Assembly (NCBI RefSeq): GCF_024763615.1
Contig: NC_077222.1
Location: 88,226,001 to 88,290,000, forward strand
DNA: 64,000 bases
Origin: Phlebotomus papatasi
Taxonomy: Eukaryota > Arthropoda > Insecta > Diptera > Psychodidae
Direction of reading: 5' to 3'
Within the stretch, counting starts at the first letter, position 1; each line of letters opens with the position of its first letter. Both the position numbers and the translations under genes were made by a program. The notes under the pieces are model-generated. The model searched no databases, was not told the DNA's origin, and worked only from the letters and a program-made list of their open reading frames with translations. Below are positions 45,150 to 56,471 of this stretch, in pieces.

Positions 45150-45566
45150 GAAGGTACCATGTTTTAAAAATATTGGATTTTTAACGTATTTTTAATTTTG
45201 GGATACTTTTCTGAAGAATTATTGAACAGTTTAAACAAAATTTAGTAAACCGGTATGCATTTCAAAATGGTTAGTCAATAAAATTTTAAGCTGAAACGCT
45301 TAGTTATTATTAATAACCTCAACTAAAACATTGTGAAAGTGGTTGAACAGACTTCTGTTCGCTTGGTACGTAATCCCAAGAAATTTTGTTTTTTGAAATC
45401 CTCTTGGGAAAATTATCCGAATCATGATATTTCAAAATCGAAGAACTAGGTTGCAATTGAGTAATTTTGATCAGAATCTAAATTTGATTTCTTATACTAC
45501 TTCGCTGTTTTAGATGAGCAAATATAAGATTAGACCATGAATAAGTACAAGCTCAATGTTTAAGAG
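45150..45566. other. AT-rich non-coding stretch
   Basis: I see nothing supportable here. Confidence 0.5.
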
Positions 45567-45754
45567 TAAGGTACTGGTAGAACATATTTTTTCCTATGTT
45601 CGTAATGGATTTCCCCCATGGTTCTTATAAGGAAATTTGAGGTATTGGACTAGTTATTAAAAGATAATATTATAATGGATGAAATTTGTTAAAAAGATAT
45701 TGAAAAATGAGTTGTTCGAAGCTTAAGCCTTCGGAAGGTAGAGCGCTTTCCTCT
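45567..45754. mobile_element. family C MITE, copy 3
   Basis: The interior GGACTAGTTATTAAAAGATA and the right end AAGGTAGAGCGCTTTCC identify the family. The left end is worn. It supplies an uninterrupted reference for the nested copies at 18.2 and 30.0 kb. It is non-coding. Confidence 0.7.
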
Positions 45755-47760
45755 TCATCTTCGTGATCTTTTTGGTATGCTCATTTGATACAATAAGGAA
45801 AAGTTAAAGCTCAAATTAAGACTCTGTTCAAAACTACCCTATTGTACTCTATTGTTGTCTTATACGAGTTTGATGACTTTGATTATCAAGATTTAGCTCT
45901 AACACTTGCAGTTTTAGATTTTATCTTTCGCATTGAAATGATAAGGCTTCTGTATGCCTGTTTATTTGAACTAGAAGCTGGAATGTTGCTATAGTTGTTT
46001 ATCTTGAGTCATCCTTGAGTTAAAGCCGCCGTAATCACTTCTTGGTATCCATAGATAAGTCAATTGTTTTATACAACCCCCTCCTACTTTTAATTATCCA
46101 TAAAATGTTATTAGTCATTGATCCAAGTGTTTGTGTTTAGTCTGAAAACTCTCAAACTTCCCAAGTAATAATCAACTTCCGGATATCCCTATAATACCCA
46201 TTATGAACTTGCTCAACTCTAGTGCAAGAAAGTGTTTGGCTCGTCCCCCGGAAAGATTATCCGACGTGCCAAGTGGTATCTTTCTTAGTGCAGTACTCAC
46301 ACCCAGCTCAACATAAATTCCATGTGGTTGGGTGAATGCACAAAAAGCCATCTCGGGGAGTGTGCGAAGCGATTTGACATGGAATTGATATGTGGCGAAT
46401 AAATCTCAATGGCTCGAGCGACATCCTACATCCATTCCCAAAGCTGCAATTGTGCACATTTTCGAGAACAAGAACAACTGCTGTGCATTTATCTTACGAA
46501 CGTGGATGTTTGCTGGAATGTATGGAAATCTCCCGTGAGATTCAGATGCATCGCGTGTGATTTGGAAATTTTGTGGACAAATTATTTGATGTTCGGGGTA
46601 TTGTGAATTTTTGGGCGCCAGAAAGGGGATGGTCGTTTTTTTTGCTGGATAGAGGCTGTATCTCATCAAATGACGATGATAAATCTCCCCATATGCGTGG
46701 ATAATGATGATTACGGTGAGAGGCGAGGATAAACTCGCCATTTAATTTATTAAATGATTCGCGGGGGGCTTTTTTCTCCACTCATTCCTGCCATTATGGT
46801 CCCTTGCCTTCAAACACTCAAAATAATAATCCAACATCTCGTTTGGAGCACAAAAAGAAGCACTTTAATCTGCGGAGTTGGTGCAAGGAAAATATTGCGA
46901 TTATGCAAATATTAATGGGAATGGTTGTGCAGAATGGAAGGGAAAGTTGGGAGGCTGCTCTATGTGGTTCTCTCTATTGATTTTATGGAGACTGGCTTGC
47001 CCACGTTGCGTCTGCCGCCTGTAAATTTTCAAGTGACCGACGCGCCGGGCTCCATCAAACACACAGAACATGATTCGATTGCATGTGTTATTATTTTCAT
47101 GTATTATACTCTTGTTGGGACAGCTAATGAGGGACTTTAATCTCTCACACATGTTGCCAATTTCAACACAGTCAGTGGAGATTGAGGGGCTCTCCCGTGA
47201 ATCAAATCGCCTGAGTTTATGTTATGCTCTAGCTAGAGCTCCCCAACTCTACAGCTAGAGAGGAAGTTAGAGGCAAGAATACATTCCCGAAAGTATTTCT
47301 AAAAGATAATTTCAAACATTGAGAGATGTCTTTTTTAGTGGATAAAACCTATAAAGATGTACCAATTTAAAGCAAACTGTCTAAAAGATAAAGTTAATGG
47401 CAATGTTTAGTTAAAAATTAGTTTTCAAGAAAAATTAATATTTTAACAAGATGCGAATATTATTGAATCTTTTTAGCATTTTATTTAATTTTCAAAATTA
47501 TTTACTCTTTCTGTAGGAATAACGTTATTTTAAAAGACTAATTCTGTATTCAAATGAAAGGTACTCCCTTTGTCCCAAAGAACGATTGGGGAAAAAATCT
47601 AAACAGAAATGTTTATTTTCGAGTAAAATTGTTGAAAATGAGGGATCTTTAAGGTAAATGATTAGAGTTTTCCAAATGCCTCATCTATGAGCATTTTTGA
47701 GATTTTCAAATAAAAGAATTCCTCGAAAATTCGTCCCAAATATACGGTTTTGCTTTAGTA
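45755..47760. other. single-copy island (46.1-47.3 kb) with AT-rich flanks
   Basis: This is one of the GC-richer islands. Overlapping open frames on both strands at 46406-46781 and 46901-47258 lack domains. A weak minus-strand exon candidate lies at 46301-46351. The plus frame near 46990-47080 (TLRLPPVNFQVTDAPGSIKH) looks protein-like but has no splice support. Confidence 0.35.
46301..46351 (-). CDS. weak candidate exon, minus strand
   Basis: In minus sense a good donor (GGGT then GTGAGTACTG) ends a 51-nt segment whose frame reads MAFCAFTQPHGIYVELG. The acceptor (CGCACACTCCCCGAG) has only a moderate pyrimidine tract. The frame stays open for another 42 codons past the donor. It fits one of the two possible phase chains of the minus-strand exons, but the link is weak. 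Confidence 0.25.
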
Positions 47761-47970
47761 GGGGAAAGTACTCTCCTTTCGAACGTTCATGCCTTCGAAT
47801 AATGTGAATTTCTTCAACTTTTCTTAAGAGATTTACACATGATTATCACATAATTATCAATAATTGATGATAAGGTAATAATATTTAATGGAAATATGTA
47901 AGTCTCTTAGGAAAAAGGTAAATTCATATTATTCGAAGACATGAACATTCGAAGGGAGAGTACTCTCCCC
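47761..47970. mobile_element. family B MITE, copy 2
   Basis: This 210-bp copy is flanked by TA, with GGGGAAAGTACTCTCC at the left and GGAGAGTACTCTCCCC at the right. The arms are nearly identical to those at 25767. It is non-coding. Confidence 0.85.
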
Positions 47971-48295
47971 TACAGAGCGTGTATTCGTTGAATTATTTCA
48001 ACAAACATTTAGAAATCAATTAGGAAAAGTGAAAATTAAGAAGAAAATCATGAATTCTTTCAATTCAATTTGCTTTTCAATTTTGTTCAATTTGCTAGAA
48101 CATTTTGATTAAAAAATGGAGAATTAAAATTTCAGAACAATTTACAGCGAGCCAAATTCCATTTATTTAACATTAAATTAAAATGATAAATTTATCTAAA
48201 CTTATTTTTCTTAATTTGCGATAAATCCATTTTACATGAATTCCCGTGTGTTTTATAAAATATTATATTCTTCATAAGAATTGAGAAATGCCATA

Positions 48296-49248
48296 GGGGG
48301 AACTGGGGCAGTAGTAATCTGGGGTAGTTGTAAACACTGTGATTTTTTTCATTAATTTTAAGACTCCAGAGGATAAAACCCATAAGCATTCATAGATACC
48401 ATGGGGATGTATGTCCACAGAAGAATTGGTCAATAAAATCCTAATACTTTAAAAATAAAAATCATTTTTCCCGAAAATGTTGATATTTCAATTATTTTGA
48501 TCATTTGGATTTCCACCTGGAAATTAAAAACTGTGTAAAATAATCGAAATGTAGCAATACCAGTTCTTTCCTACATCTTTTAGGATTATATTTATGGATT
48601 TACTAGACAAATTGAGATTCCCATTATTTCAAAAGAATTAATAATTGGTCAGAAAACAGCATTTGGGGTAGATGTAACCAGGCAATTTCAATTTCACAAA
48701 ATGAGTAGGTAAAAGAGCGGGAAATTGACCTTCATGCGAAATATCTATAATTCATAGATTACGAAAAAAATTGGTGGCGCTGTGTTAAATAAAAAGTCAC
48801 ATGATGTCAAAATATGGGGAAAATCCATTGAAAAATGTCTTTGATATGCATGCTTTTAGTTTTCTTGCTATTTTAATTATTCTTTGTAAAAAGTGTCATG
48901 ATTTTTTGAAAAATATACAGTCTTTATATATCTCTTAAGTAATTAAAATAATCGAGAGTGGTGCAAAGTTAATTTCAAGAGTGGGAAAAAAGGTGTTTAC
49001 ATCCTCCCCAGAAAGTGGTTACTTCTACCCCAGGTATTTTGTGAAAAGAGAAAAATGCACAGGGACACAAATTTTATTTTTATGGAAAACTCAATTGTTT
49101 TCCAGCATCCGCATTACCCTCGACGAATTGCCTATACCCAAGGGTAAAACATGAGCTAAGAAATATTTTCCAAAAAATCACGGTGTCCTTGGAAAATCAC
49201 CTCAAATTCGCATGTATCGAAAATGGTTACATGTGCCCCAGTCTCCCC
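48296..49248. mobile_element. long TA-group element, 953 bp, related to family A
   Basis: TA flanks both sides. The ends read GGGGGAACTGGGGCAGTAG and the complement of GGGGAGACTGGGGCACATG. The first 130 bp parallel family A (GGGGTAGTTGTAAACACTG, then a CATGGGGATG block). The interior has GGGGTAGATGTAACC at about 48665 and a mirror-like GGTTACTTCTACCCC at about 49018. It has no long open frame. It could be an expanded or composite family A relative. Confidence 0.7.
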
Positions 49249-49460
49249 TACACCCCAAATATTTATGGAATATTTGGAGAATAGATTACTTATTTAATTT
49301 ATTTAATAAATAAACAAATAAATTGATACTCTTTGCATTTTGAATTGTTCTTGCAATTTAGTAAAACATTGAAAACGATTAGGTATACTCTAAAATTTAA
49401 AATTAATTTCTTAATGCTTGATCGTAATTCATTTAAATAATTTATTTATTGATACTATAA

Positions 49461-49664
49461 AGCGGTTTTCAGCTAGAGGTTTAAGCACAGTTCGCGAAGG
49501 TCCCAAAATCATAAATGGCGAGCAATTTTATTGCTTTTTGAGAGCCTAATAGGTCACTTATCTTTAATAATCCAATCCTAAATTAATTTTTTCCAAAAAA
49601 TCGTGATTGATAAGAAAGCAGTTAAGCCATTTGGCTAAGGATTAGATCTGAAGCCCGTATAACG
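49461..49664. mobile_element. family K MITE, copy 3
   Basis: It starts GCGGTTTTCAGCTAGAGG and ends ATTAGATCTGAAGCCCG. The interior has AATAATCCAATCCTAAATTA and AATCGTGATTGATAAG. It is non-coding. Confidence 0.65.
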
Positions 49665-49931
49665 GTGCTAACAAACTAGGATTTTCACAATTTATTCTTG
49701 AATTCAATAGAGCATTAAAATTTATAGAATTTACTTGAAAGTTCTCAAAGACAGGACACATTTTGCAAGAAATTTGCTCAATTTTAAATAGCGTCGCGAG
49801 ATTACTGATCGTTAACTTGATTGTAAAAGATTCTGGAAAGCGTGTGATAGTACTTAAATCGTCTTAACTTTTATGAAGAAGGATCCCCAAACCCAGAAGA
49901 AAGATAATTTTCAAACAATTTTGATTCGTTG

Positions 49932-50876
49932 ATTGATATACACAAATAGAAAAAATGCACTAAAATCAATGCATTTTTGCGCTATTTATGGAATCAAAAA
50001 GGCTCCTATACCTTTTGTGATTGATTTTAGTGCATTGTTGGCATCAAAATAAAGTAACTCTATGGCATTAAAATAATGCCATAAATGTCTTACTTTTTAG
50101 TAACTTCCCAGTACACTGTGGTATAAATTTTAGCACACTGCACTGGTGCATTGATTTCTAATGCATTGTGGCATCACTTTAAGAGCAGTGTGGCATAAAT
50201 TTTAAAGCATTGTGGCATTGATTTTTAGAGCATTGTGGTATAAATTTTAGAGCATTATGACAACAATTTTAAAGCCTTTTGGCATGAATTTTAGAGAATT
50301 GTGGCATTAATTTTTAGAGAATTATGGCATCTATTTAAGAGCATCGTGGCATCAATTTAAGAGTATCGTGGAAATTAATGCCACAAATGCTCTAGAATTG
50401 ATACCACGATGCTCTAAAGTTGATGCCACAATACTCTTAAATTGACCCCACGAGGCTCTTAAATTGATGCAACGATGCTCTTAAATTGACCCCATGCCTT
50501 TAGAATCAATGTCTTTGTTGCTAAAATTCAGGTTTTTCAAAGTCAATGCCAAAGTATTTTAAAATCGATGCCAAAATCTCTAGAAGTTCAATGTCAATTT
50601 CAATGTCAATCTCTAGAAGTTCAATGTCAGTTCAATGCCATCTTCAATGTCAATTCAATGTCATTTTTGTTGCTAAAAATCGGGTTTTTCAAAATTCATG
50701 CCAAAATGTTCTAAAATTAATGCCACAATTTCATTAGTTTTGGAGCAGAATTCCAAGTTAATGGAAAAATTGATCTAATTTTAAGAGATTTTGGCATACC
50801 TATGGCACTGAATTTATAGCATTGATTTAGATACCATTATTCTTGAATCTCTCTACTTCAAAACTTCTCTCTGTGT
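49932..50876. mobile_element. element built of a mirrored minisatellite (GCATTGTGGCAT)
   Basis: The ends read TACACAAATAGAAAAAATGC on the left and AACTTCTCTCTGTGTA on the right, similar to the CACAGAG-type MITEs. Between about 50100 and 50370 a 20-22 bp unit, TTTTAGAGCATTGTGGCAT, repeats a dozen times. From about 50372 to 50740 the same unit runs in the opposite orientation (ATGCCACAATGCTCTTAAAT), including a subarea of TTCAATGTCA repeats at 50586-50670. The centre is near 50372. An open frame at 50546-50737 with repeated SMSIS residues is repeat-derived. It is non-coding. Confidence 0.75.
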
Positions 50877-52210
50877 ATGGATTTCGCTAAAAGGAGCTTA
50901 AAATTTAATCTTTTTTTTTTAAACAAAAGCTCTCCATAAATCAAAATTCCAATTAATAACGGTAAAGTTTTGCAAATTCCTAAAACTCTACTAAACATAA
51001 CCTCAAAAATGGAAAAGAAATACCGATTTTCTTAAGTACTGTCATTTAGTTTATTTCAAGCATAAAAAGATATTTTATTTATTTTTATTTAATCTCTCAA
51101 AAATAGGACAACAAACTACGAAGTCAAAAACTTTCTGAACACAACCTAAATGAAACTAAACAGTAAAAATCATAATTCCTAATAATTTTATATAGCTTAA
51201 TAGAGATAATAGAAGATAAAACTTATCACAATACTTCAAAAGTCTGAAAGAAGATAAAGAAGACTTTGATAAAGTAGCAATACAAGAAATTTAAATGACT
51301 AAACCTCTAAAACCAAATCTCACAAAAATTTCTGTTTTTAAAGAACAAAAAACATGGAAAAATATCTTTGATTTTTCAGATGCAGATTAGCATATTTTTA
51401 CATATTTTTTATAGATTCCCACAGGAATCAGCGTGCAGATAGTATTCAAAAGGCCATAAAGAACATTTAACGGAAGTAATTTATCGAACTTTTATAGGAA
51501 AACTCAACCCATAGAAAATTCTCCTGAGCATTTGCCACTCTCCAAATTTCTATTGATTTCACCTCTCTGCACTACCATTAAACTTTCGATAGAAATCCCA
51601 AATGTGCTGAAAAGCCCCTGATAGAAGTTTTCCACTCTTGGAAATGCGGAAAGATGAACTTCAATTCGCTAATGTAGAATCTTTTTTGGTCCCAAAAATT
51701 CAATCGTCATAAATATCAAGGGGGCTGTATTTGCAGCCACCCATTAATTTGTTTTATTGTAATATTTACAGAATTGGCGAAGCGTGTGGAATTTTAACGC
51801 GATTCACTTGCTGAATAAATCATTCTTTTGTGCTGCAGATGAATGGGGAAGATTTACCCCAGTACTGTGAACTAATTTCCGCTTTTTAGGAAAACAATGC
51901 AAAATCAACGTCAATGTTGTGGAAAGTTTTTTCGAAGGGGGATGGGTGGGAAAGGGAGGTTAACTTGTCAACCAAAACCACCCCCATCCACGTTGTGATA
52001 GAGCTTTGGGGAGGATGAGAGAAGAGCCAAAAGCTCGCGTGTCGCATCAAAGGGAGAAAGAGTTTGAAAGGGTGAAAATGGGAAAATTTTCATTTAATTA
52101 TTCTGAATGCTTTGGGCAAAATTAATTGCACTCGAAAATTCCATAATGTCTCGCGCACGATTTAAGCACAAAATACCATAGTTACAATTTTTTGCTCCTT
52201 TTATTATTAC
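50877..52210. other. AT-rich flank and single-copy island (51.4-52.2 kb)
   Basis: A plus-strand acceptor-like site (TTCTTTTGTGCTGCAG, about 51839) precedes a short frame MNGEDLPQYCELISAF that stops after 16 codons. It has no donor. No other gene-like structure is seen. Confidence 0.35.
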
Positions 52211-52309
52211 CTCCAACAAATGATCTATGGAGCCAATATTCTTTTTGCAACGTCTTTGCAAAGACCGTAGCAGACTTTTGGGGGGGTGGAAAGTCGTGAA
52301 GAACATTAT
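52211..52309 (-). CDS. candidate internal exon of a minus-strand gene
   Basis: In minus sense the acceptor is TTTTTTATCCTCATGTGCTGCAG-like (pyrimidine tract at 52315-52335) and the donor is GAG then GTAATAATAA. The 99-nt segment is open in two frames. One enters with two leftover bases and leaves in phase 1 (residues LHDFPPPQKSATVFAKTL then QKEYWLHRSFVG). The other runs phase 0 to phase 0 (HPPKSLLRSLQRRCKKNIGS). Both would be compatible with the exons at 56423 and 29088. I do not recognise the protein. Confidence 0.45.
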
Positions 52310-53112
52310 CTGCAGCACATGAGGATAAAAAATAATTATAAAAGAGCTTTTCTTCCCTCTCAGACAACCAAAAAAAAACGATCTAGGTGAATTGTGAAGA
52401 AGGTGAATGCAAATTAGAGACTCTCATGAGCTTTAGTACTCATGAAAAGGTGGAAGATGTTTTTTATTCCTTGGCGCACTTTTAAACCACTTTCCTTTAA
52501 GTTTGTAAATTCTGCATTCCACCCCCTTTTTTGGCAGGAAAATTCTCTGCCCCCCATCTCAAGAGGCACCTCATAATTTCAATCCTCCCTGCTGGTTCGT
52601 GAAATATGCGCCTGAAGAGGGTAATTTTCCTCTAGAAGCAAGAAAAAAAAAAGCACCACAAAAGCGTGCAACATTTTCACGCAGTGAGCTTCAAGAGAAA
52701 AAGCGTTTTTGATATAGAATAATTTAAGTATAAATCACGTTCATTGTTTGAACGCAAAGAAATTTCAATACGGAAAACTTTCGATGGATTTTATCACCAT
52801 CTTGAAAGACTGCCGAGTTTCCCAGGAGGCTCATGGTTCCTTTTTCTAAAAGGCATCACGCAGAGTTTGCGATTTGCTGCAAAATTGGGAAAACTTTAGA
52901 ACAGTTTCAGCATAAGAATTTCCTTGCAACAAAGGAATATTTCAATTCCAAAAACTATTGTTCTTTGTAAACTTTTTCCTCAAAATGTTTTGATTTTAAC
53001 TTGTATGGAGAATGCAAAAGCTTTCAAATTTATAGGCTTTTGCTTTAAAAGATTAGTTTAGTATTTTTTACGTACCCTGCGAAGTGTCTTCGAAAGAGTT
53101 CTGTTTTGTGTA
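52310..53112. other. single-copy, intron-like stretch
   Basis: No further exon is supported. The region includes pyrimidine-rich tracts and Cys-poor short frames typical of chance. Confidence 0.4.
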
Positions 53113-53268
53113 GGGGAAACTTCGAACGGCTTAATCTTCGGACAACTCAATTTTCTTCCAATGTTCCTGATGAATTTGACTAATGGCTCTTATCAGGAAA
53201 TTTAAGGCATTGGACTAGCTATTAAAATATGATATTATAATGGATCAAATTCATTAAGAACATACTGA
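53113..53268. mobile_element. family C MITE, copy 4 (right end lost)
   Basis: TA then GGGGAAACTTCGAACGGC opens the copy. The interior TTGGACTAGCTATTAAAATA is uninterrupted. The expected right end is missing. It is non-coding. Confidence 0.65.
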
Positions 53269-53614
53269 AAACCAAATAAATTAAATAAAAAAATTAATAC
53301 TCGACTTTTCGATTTTACATTTCGAAAATCTCTTTTATTAAACCCGATGTACTTCCGACGATAACTCTTACTGGATACAATATAAAAGCTTCGATTATAA
53401 ATAAGTGATATCTTTCCAGTTTAAAATAAATTAAATTAAACTATTTTAATCCGGTTAATTTCAAAGTTTTAATATTTTAAGTTTTTTTTCTAAATATTTC
53501 TGTTAGCAATAATTTTTATTTTATTAAATAAAATTTCTGTAAGGACTGGATGTGAAATAAAAACTATCATTTTGTTTAAATATTCACCAATTCAAAGCCA
53601 AATTAAAAATAATA
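53269..53614. other. AT-rich non-coding stretch
   Basis: I see nothing supportable here. Confidence 0.5.
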
Positions 53615-54590
53615 GGGGAAAGTGACCATGCTTGATACGATCCAAGCTTGATAATAACTATGTTTTTCTTATGTTAATCAATAGTTATGACTCATCGCAA
53701 TATATTTCAATAGCTGGTGCCAAGCCTCACATTTCCTAAAAAAAAATAGGATCCTAGCTCTTTTTTCCTAGTTTCAGGAAGCAAAAATCAAAAATAGGCC
53801 CAAAACTGTAATTTCGATACATGATATTTCATAAGTATTTCTTAATTAATGTCGCTGTTCACGAAAACTACTATCATAGGCACATAGAGAGGTCATCAGT
53901 ACTAATTTTTATGTAAAAATATTTTTACTTGGTGGACACTGTTTTTGTGGGTGGTAACAAATTCATAAATTCTACTTGTGTCTATCCTATATTTTAAGAA
54001 GGGTCCATGAATGATAATTTTAATGTGGCAACTCTATCATTAGATGTAATTCTTTCATAATTACACCTATTGTAATCCGCCAATTTTATCGACAATTGAC
54101 ATAGCCTTCAACCCTGTTGCCTGAATTTTAAGATTGCAGAGTTACATTTTCATGGACTCAAAGTGAAAAAATGGTTTTCGCTAGCGCCCTAATGTCATAA
54201 AAACATGGCTTAGAAAAATTACATAAAAGTGATTTTAAACCAGTTCTATAAACGATTTAAGCAGATATATTAGAGTTCCGTCTAAATATTGATGTGCAAT
54301 TTTTTGTATCCGGTGAATTTTTTGCAGTGAAAATGGGCCTCCGAATTGTCGAATCAATTATTATACACGAAGGCCTCGGACTAAACTTGTATAAAAATCG
54401 CCACTGAATTTCCATTTTCTTCTTGAGGAAAATCTAAGGATTTCCAGGAACTATTTGAGGTTGGATTATGAACCTAATAAATGAGACATTTTTTTGTCAT
54501 ATTGGAAGAATCGCTTCGGTTTGTGTGAATCAGAAAATAATCACAAACCTTGGACATCATTTTACAGTATCAACCATGGGCACTTTCCCC
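53615..54590. mobile_element. long TA-group element, 976 bp, same ends as family G
   Basis: TA flanks both sides. The ends GGGGAAAGTGACCATGCTTG and the complement of GGGGAAAGTGCCCATGGTTG match family G at 5266. The interior (including a CCTAAAAAAAAATAGGATCC stretch) has no long open frame. The open frame at 54468-54677 crosses the right end and is not a gene. It could be a longer ancestor of the short form or a separate non-autonomous class. Confidence 0.7.
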
Positions 54591-54592
54591 TA

Positions 54593-55144
54593 TTGTGATG
54601 TATCGGATGTATCCCTAGCATTACTATACCAGCTTTATCCAATCTTTAAAATGCATTCATTTAAAAGATTAATTTAAAATTACGAAAATACAATAAGTAT
54701 TATATTATTTCAATTAATATTATATCAGTCTATGACTTTCTATGTTTCATTTTTAAGGTTATGTTTAAGAAAACTCTGCAACTTTTAAGAGAATACGATT
54801 TTGATACATTTAAAATTTATGCAGATTTCAGGATATATGTTTTATTTTTGTTTGGATAAATTCTAAGTCAAAAATCCAGTAGATTCTCAAATTCGAACGA
54901 CATTTTCAAAAAACAACGTAATTTAAGCAATATTTAGATTAAATTGTATTTTAAATCAAACGCCTGTGTGAAAATTAGGCATGCCCTCTACACAGGACTC
55001 TGTGCCTTGTAAAGAGAGATATATATTATATATATTAGATTTCTATCTAAAAACTTTTCCCTAATTCGAAGTGTAAGCGGACTTTTGAATAAATTTATGA
55101 GTTGGCTTCAAACACCTCCATATAAAATATAATCGAATTCGTGA
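54593..55144. other. AT-rich non-coding stretch
   Basis: A short TATATATTATATATATT run is at about 55019-55037. I see nothing else supportable. Confidence 0.5.
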
Positions 55145-55560
55145 CTTAGATGCTAACCTCAAAAGTACTTTCGCATCATTTACCATTTACCGGTTTTCAA
55201 CCGATTTGAACCGATTCATAAATCATTCAAAAGCAATAGAATTGATTATCGGATAAAAATTATTTATTGGCTATAAACCGGTTCATTACCGGATTAGAAC
55301 CGATTGGAACCGGTTTGGTTTTGTCGGAAATTCCAAGACCTTTCCAACGAGCCCAAACATGACCCCATTCGCTTGATAAATGCGCTCTCTAGTGTCCTTT
55401 TAATGTTTTACCTTGAAAAATCGTTATTAGGAGTAATTCAACTGTATTTTCGTATATGGACAAAATATTCGTCTCGATAATCTCTAAAACATATCCGAAA
55501 ACGGAAAAAATCGCACTACGCGTTTTCGAGAAATCCCAAAAACATGGTTTTAAGGGGAAT
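55145..55560. mobile_element. repeat U, copy 2 (empty site for family D)
   Basis: It matches the flanks of the nested structure at 14281-15290, with ACCGGTTC repeats and TTCCAAGACCTTTCCAACG. At about 55430 the sequence CGTTATTAGGAG runs straight through where copy 1 carries two family D elements. It is non-coding. Confidence 0.7.
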
Positions 55561-56422
55561 TGGAAGGGGCTTTACATTTAACTTTTTAAGTTTAATAGTC
55601 CTATAAATTCGAAAGACGGTACTGTACGTCTAAAATTTTTTATCTTGCATTTGAAATAACCTGAATTTTTACAAAAACTTAACCATTTAGTTGTCTAATG
55701 ATCCTGATAATTGGATTTATTGAAAAGACTTGGAGTGACTAACATTTGTTTGAGTTTAAATTTAGCAAAGTACTGAGATTAATAAACCGTTAATTTCTAA
55801 ATTAAGTACGTTTTATTTTTTCCCAAGCATTAGGATTAAAAGGAAAAGTTGTGCTATCCTAATGCATTAATCTTATGGCAATGGTAACTGCTAAATTCAG
55901 TGTTTTGCAAAATAGGGGTATTTATTACATTTAGTTACATTATGTAATAAACCTCTATTTTAGCACCTTTAAAATTCACTTTACTTTGCCTATAAGGAAT
56001 AGGTACAGCCGTGCTAAGCTTTCCAGGAACAGCTTTATCTTTAATCTAATAATAGCCCTTAGGTAGGTATTGTAACAATAGGAAAAGAGGAAAATTCCCC
56101 CAAAAAGCCGAAAACGGGATAAAATCGGCAAATTACTGTGGCTTTTCCATCATTCCATCAACTTGTGGTCCTATTGTCTCCCCGAAATCTTATCTCATCC
56201 TTGCCCAAGAATTTGACAAATTGAATTTCTATCGCATCTGACATCGACAAGCCCATCTCCCTCCCAATCATGCAATAACTAATTACGAGTTATTTGTCAG
56301 ATAACAATAGGAAAATTGCTTCTCAGCATTTGATCCAATTGAATTTATGTGGGGAGGTAAAACACTTTATGCACCACTTGTCGTTGCATAAGAAATTAAA
56401 AAGACAATTTCACTTTTCTTAC
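55561..56422. other. AT-rich stretch with a hairpin, then island start
   Basis: An inverted repeat at 55911-55964 (AAAATAGGGGTATTTATTAC facing its mirror) has a loop of about 8 bases. From about 56.1 kb the DNA becomes single-copy and less AT-rich. No other feature is supported. Confidence 0.45.
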
Positions 56423-56471
56423 CGTCATGTAAGCGCTTCGACCTCTTGGCTGTGGATTGTTGGACTTTTGT
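56423..56471 (-). CDS. candidate microexon of a minus-strand gene
   Basis: In minus sense the acceptor is excellent (TTCTTTTTTGTTGTTTTTTTGCAG-like tract at 56472-56497) and the donor is GACG then GTAAGAAAAG. The 49-nt segment is open in two frames: phase 0 to 1 (TKVQQSTAKRSKRLHD) or phase 1 to 0 (QKSNNPQPRGRSAYMT). The first contains RSKR, which would suit a basic cleavage site, but this is speculative. No family is recognised. It is the 5'-most of three phase-compatible minus-strand candidates. Confidence 0.5.

Noticed and set aside
50546..50737. Open frame with SMSISMSISRSS-type repeats
   Set aside because: It arises from the TTCAATGTCA minisatellite inside the mirrored array.
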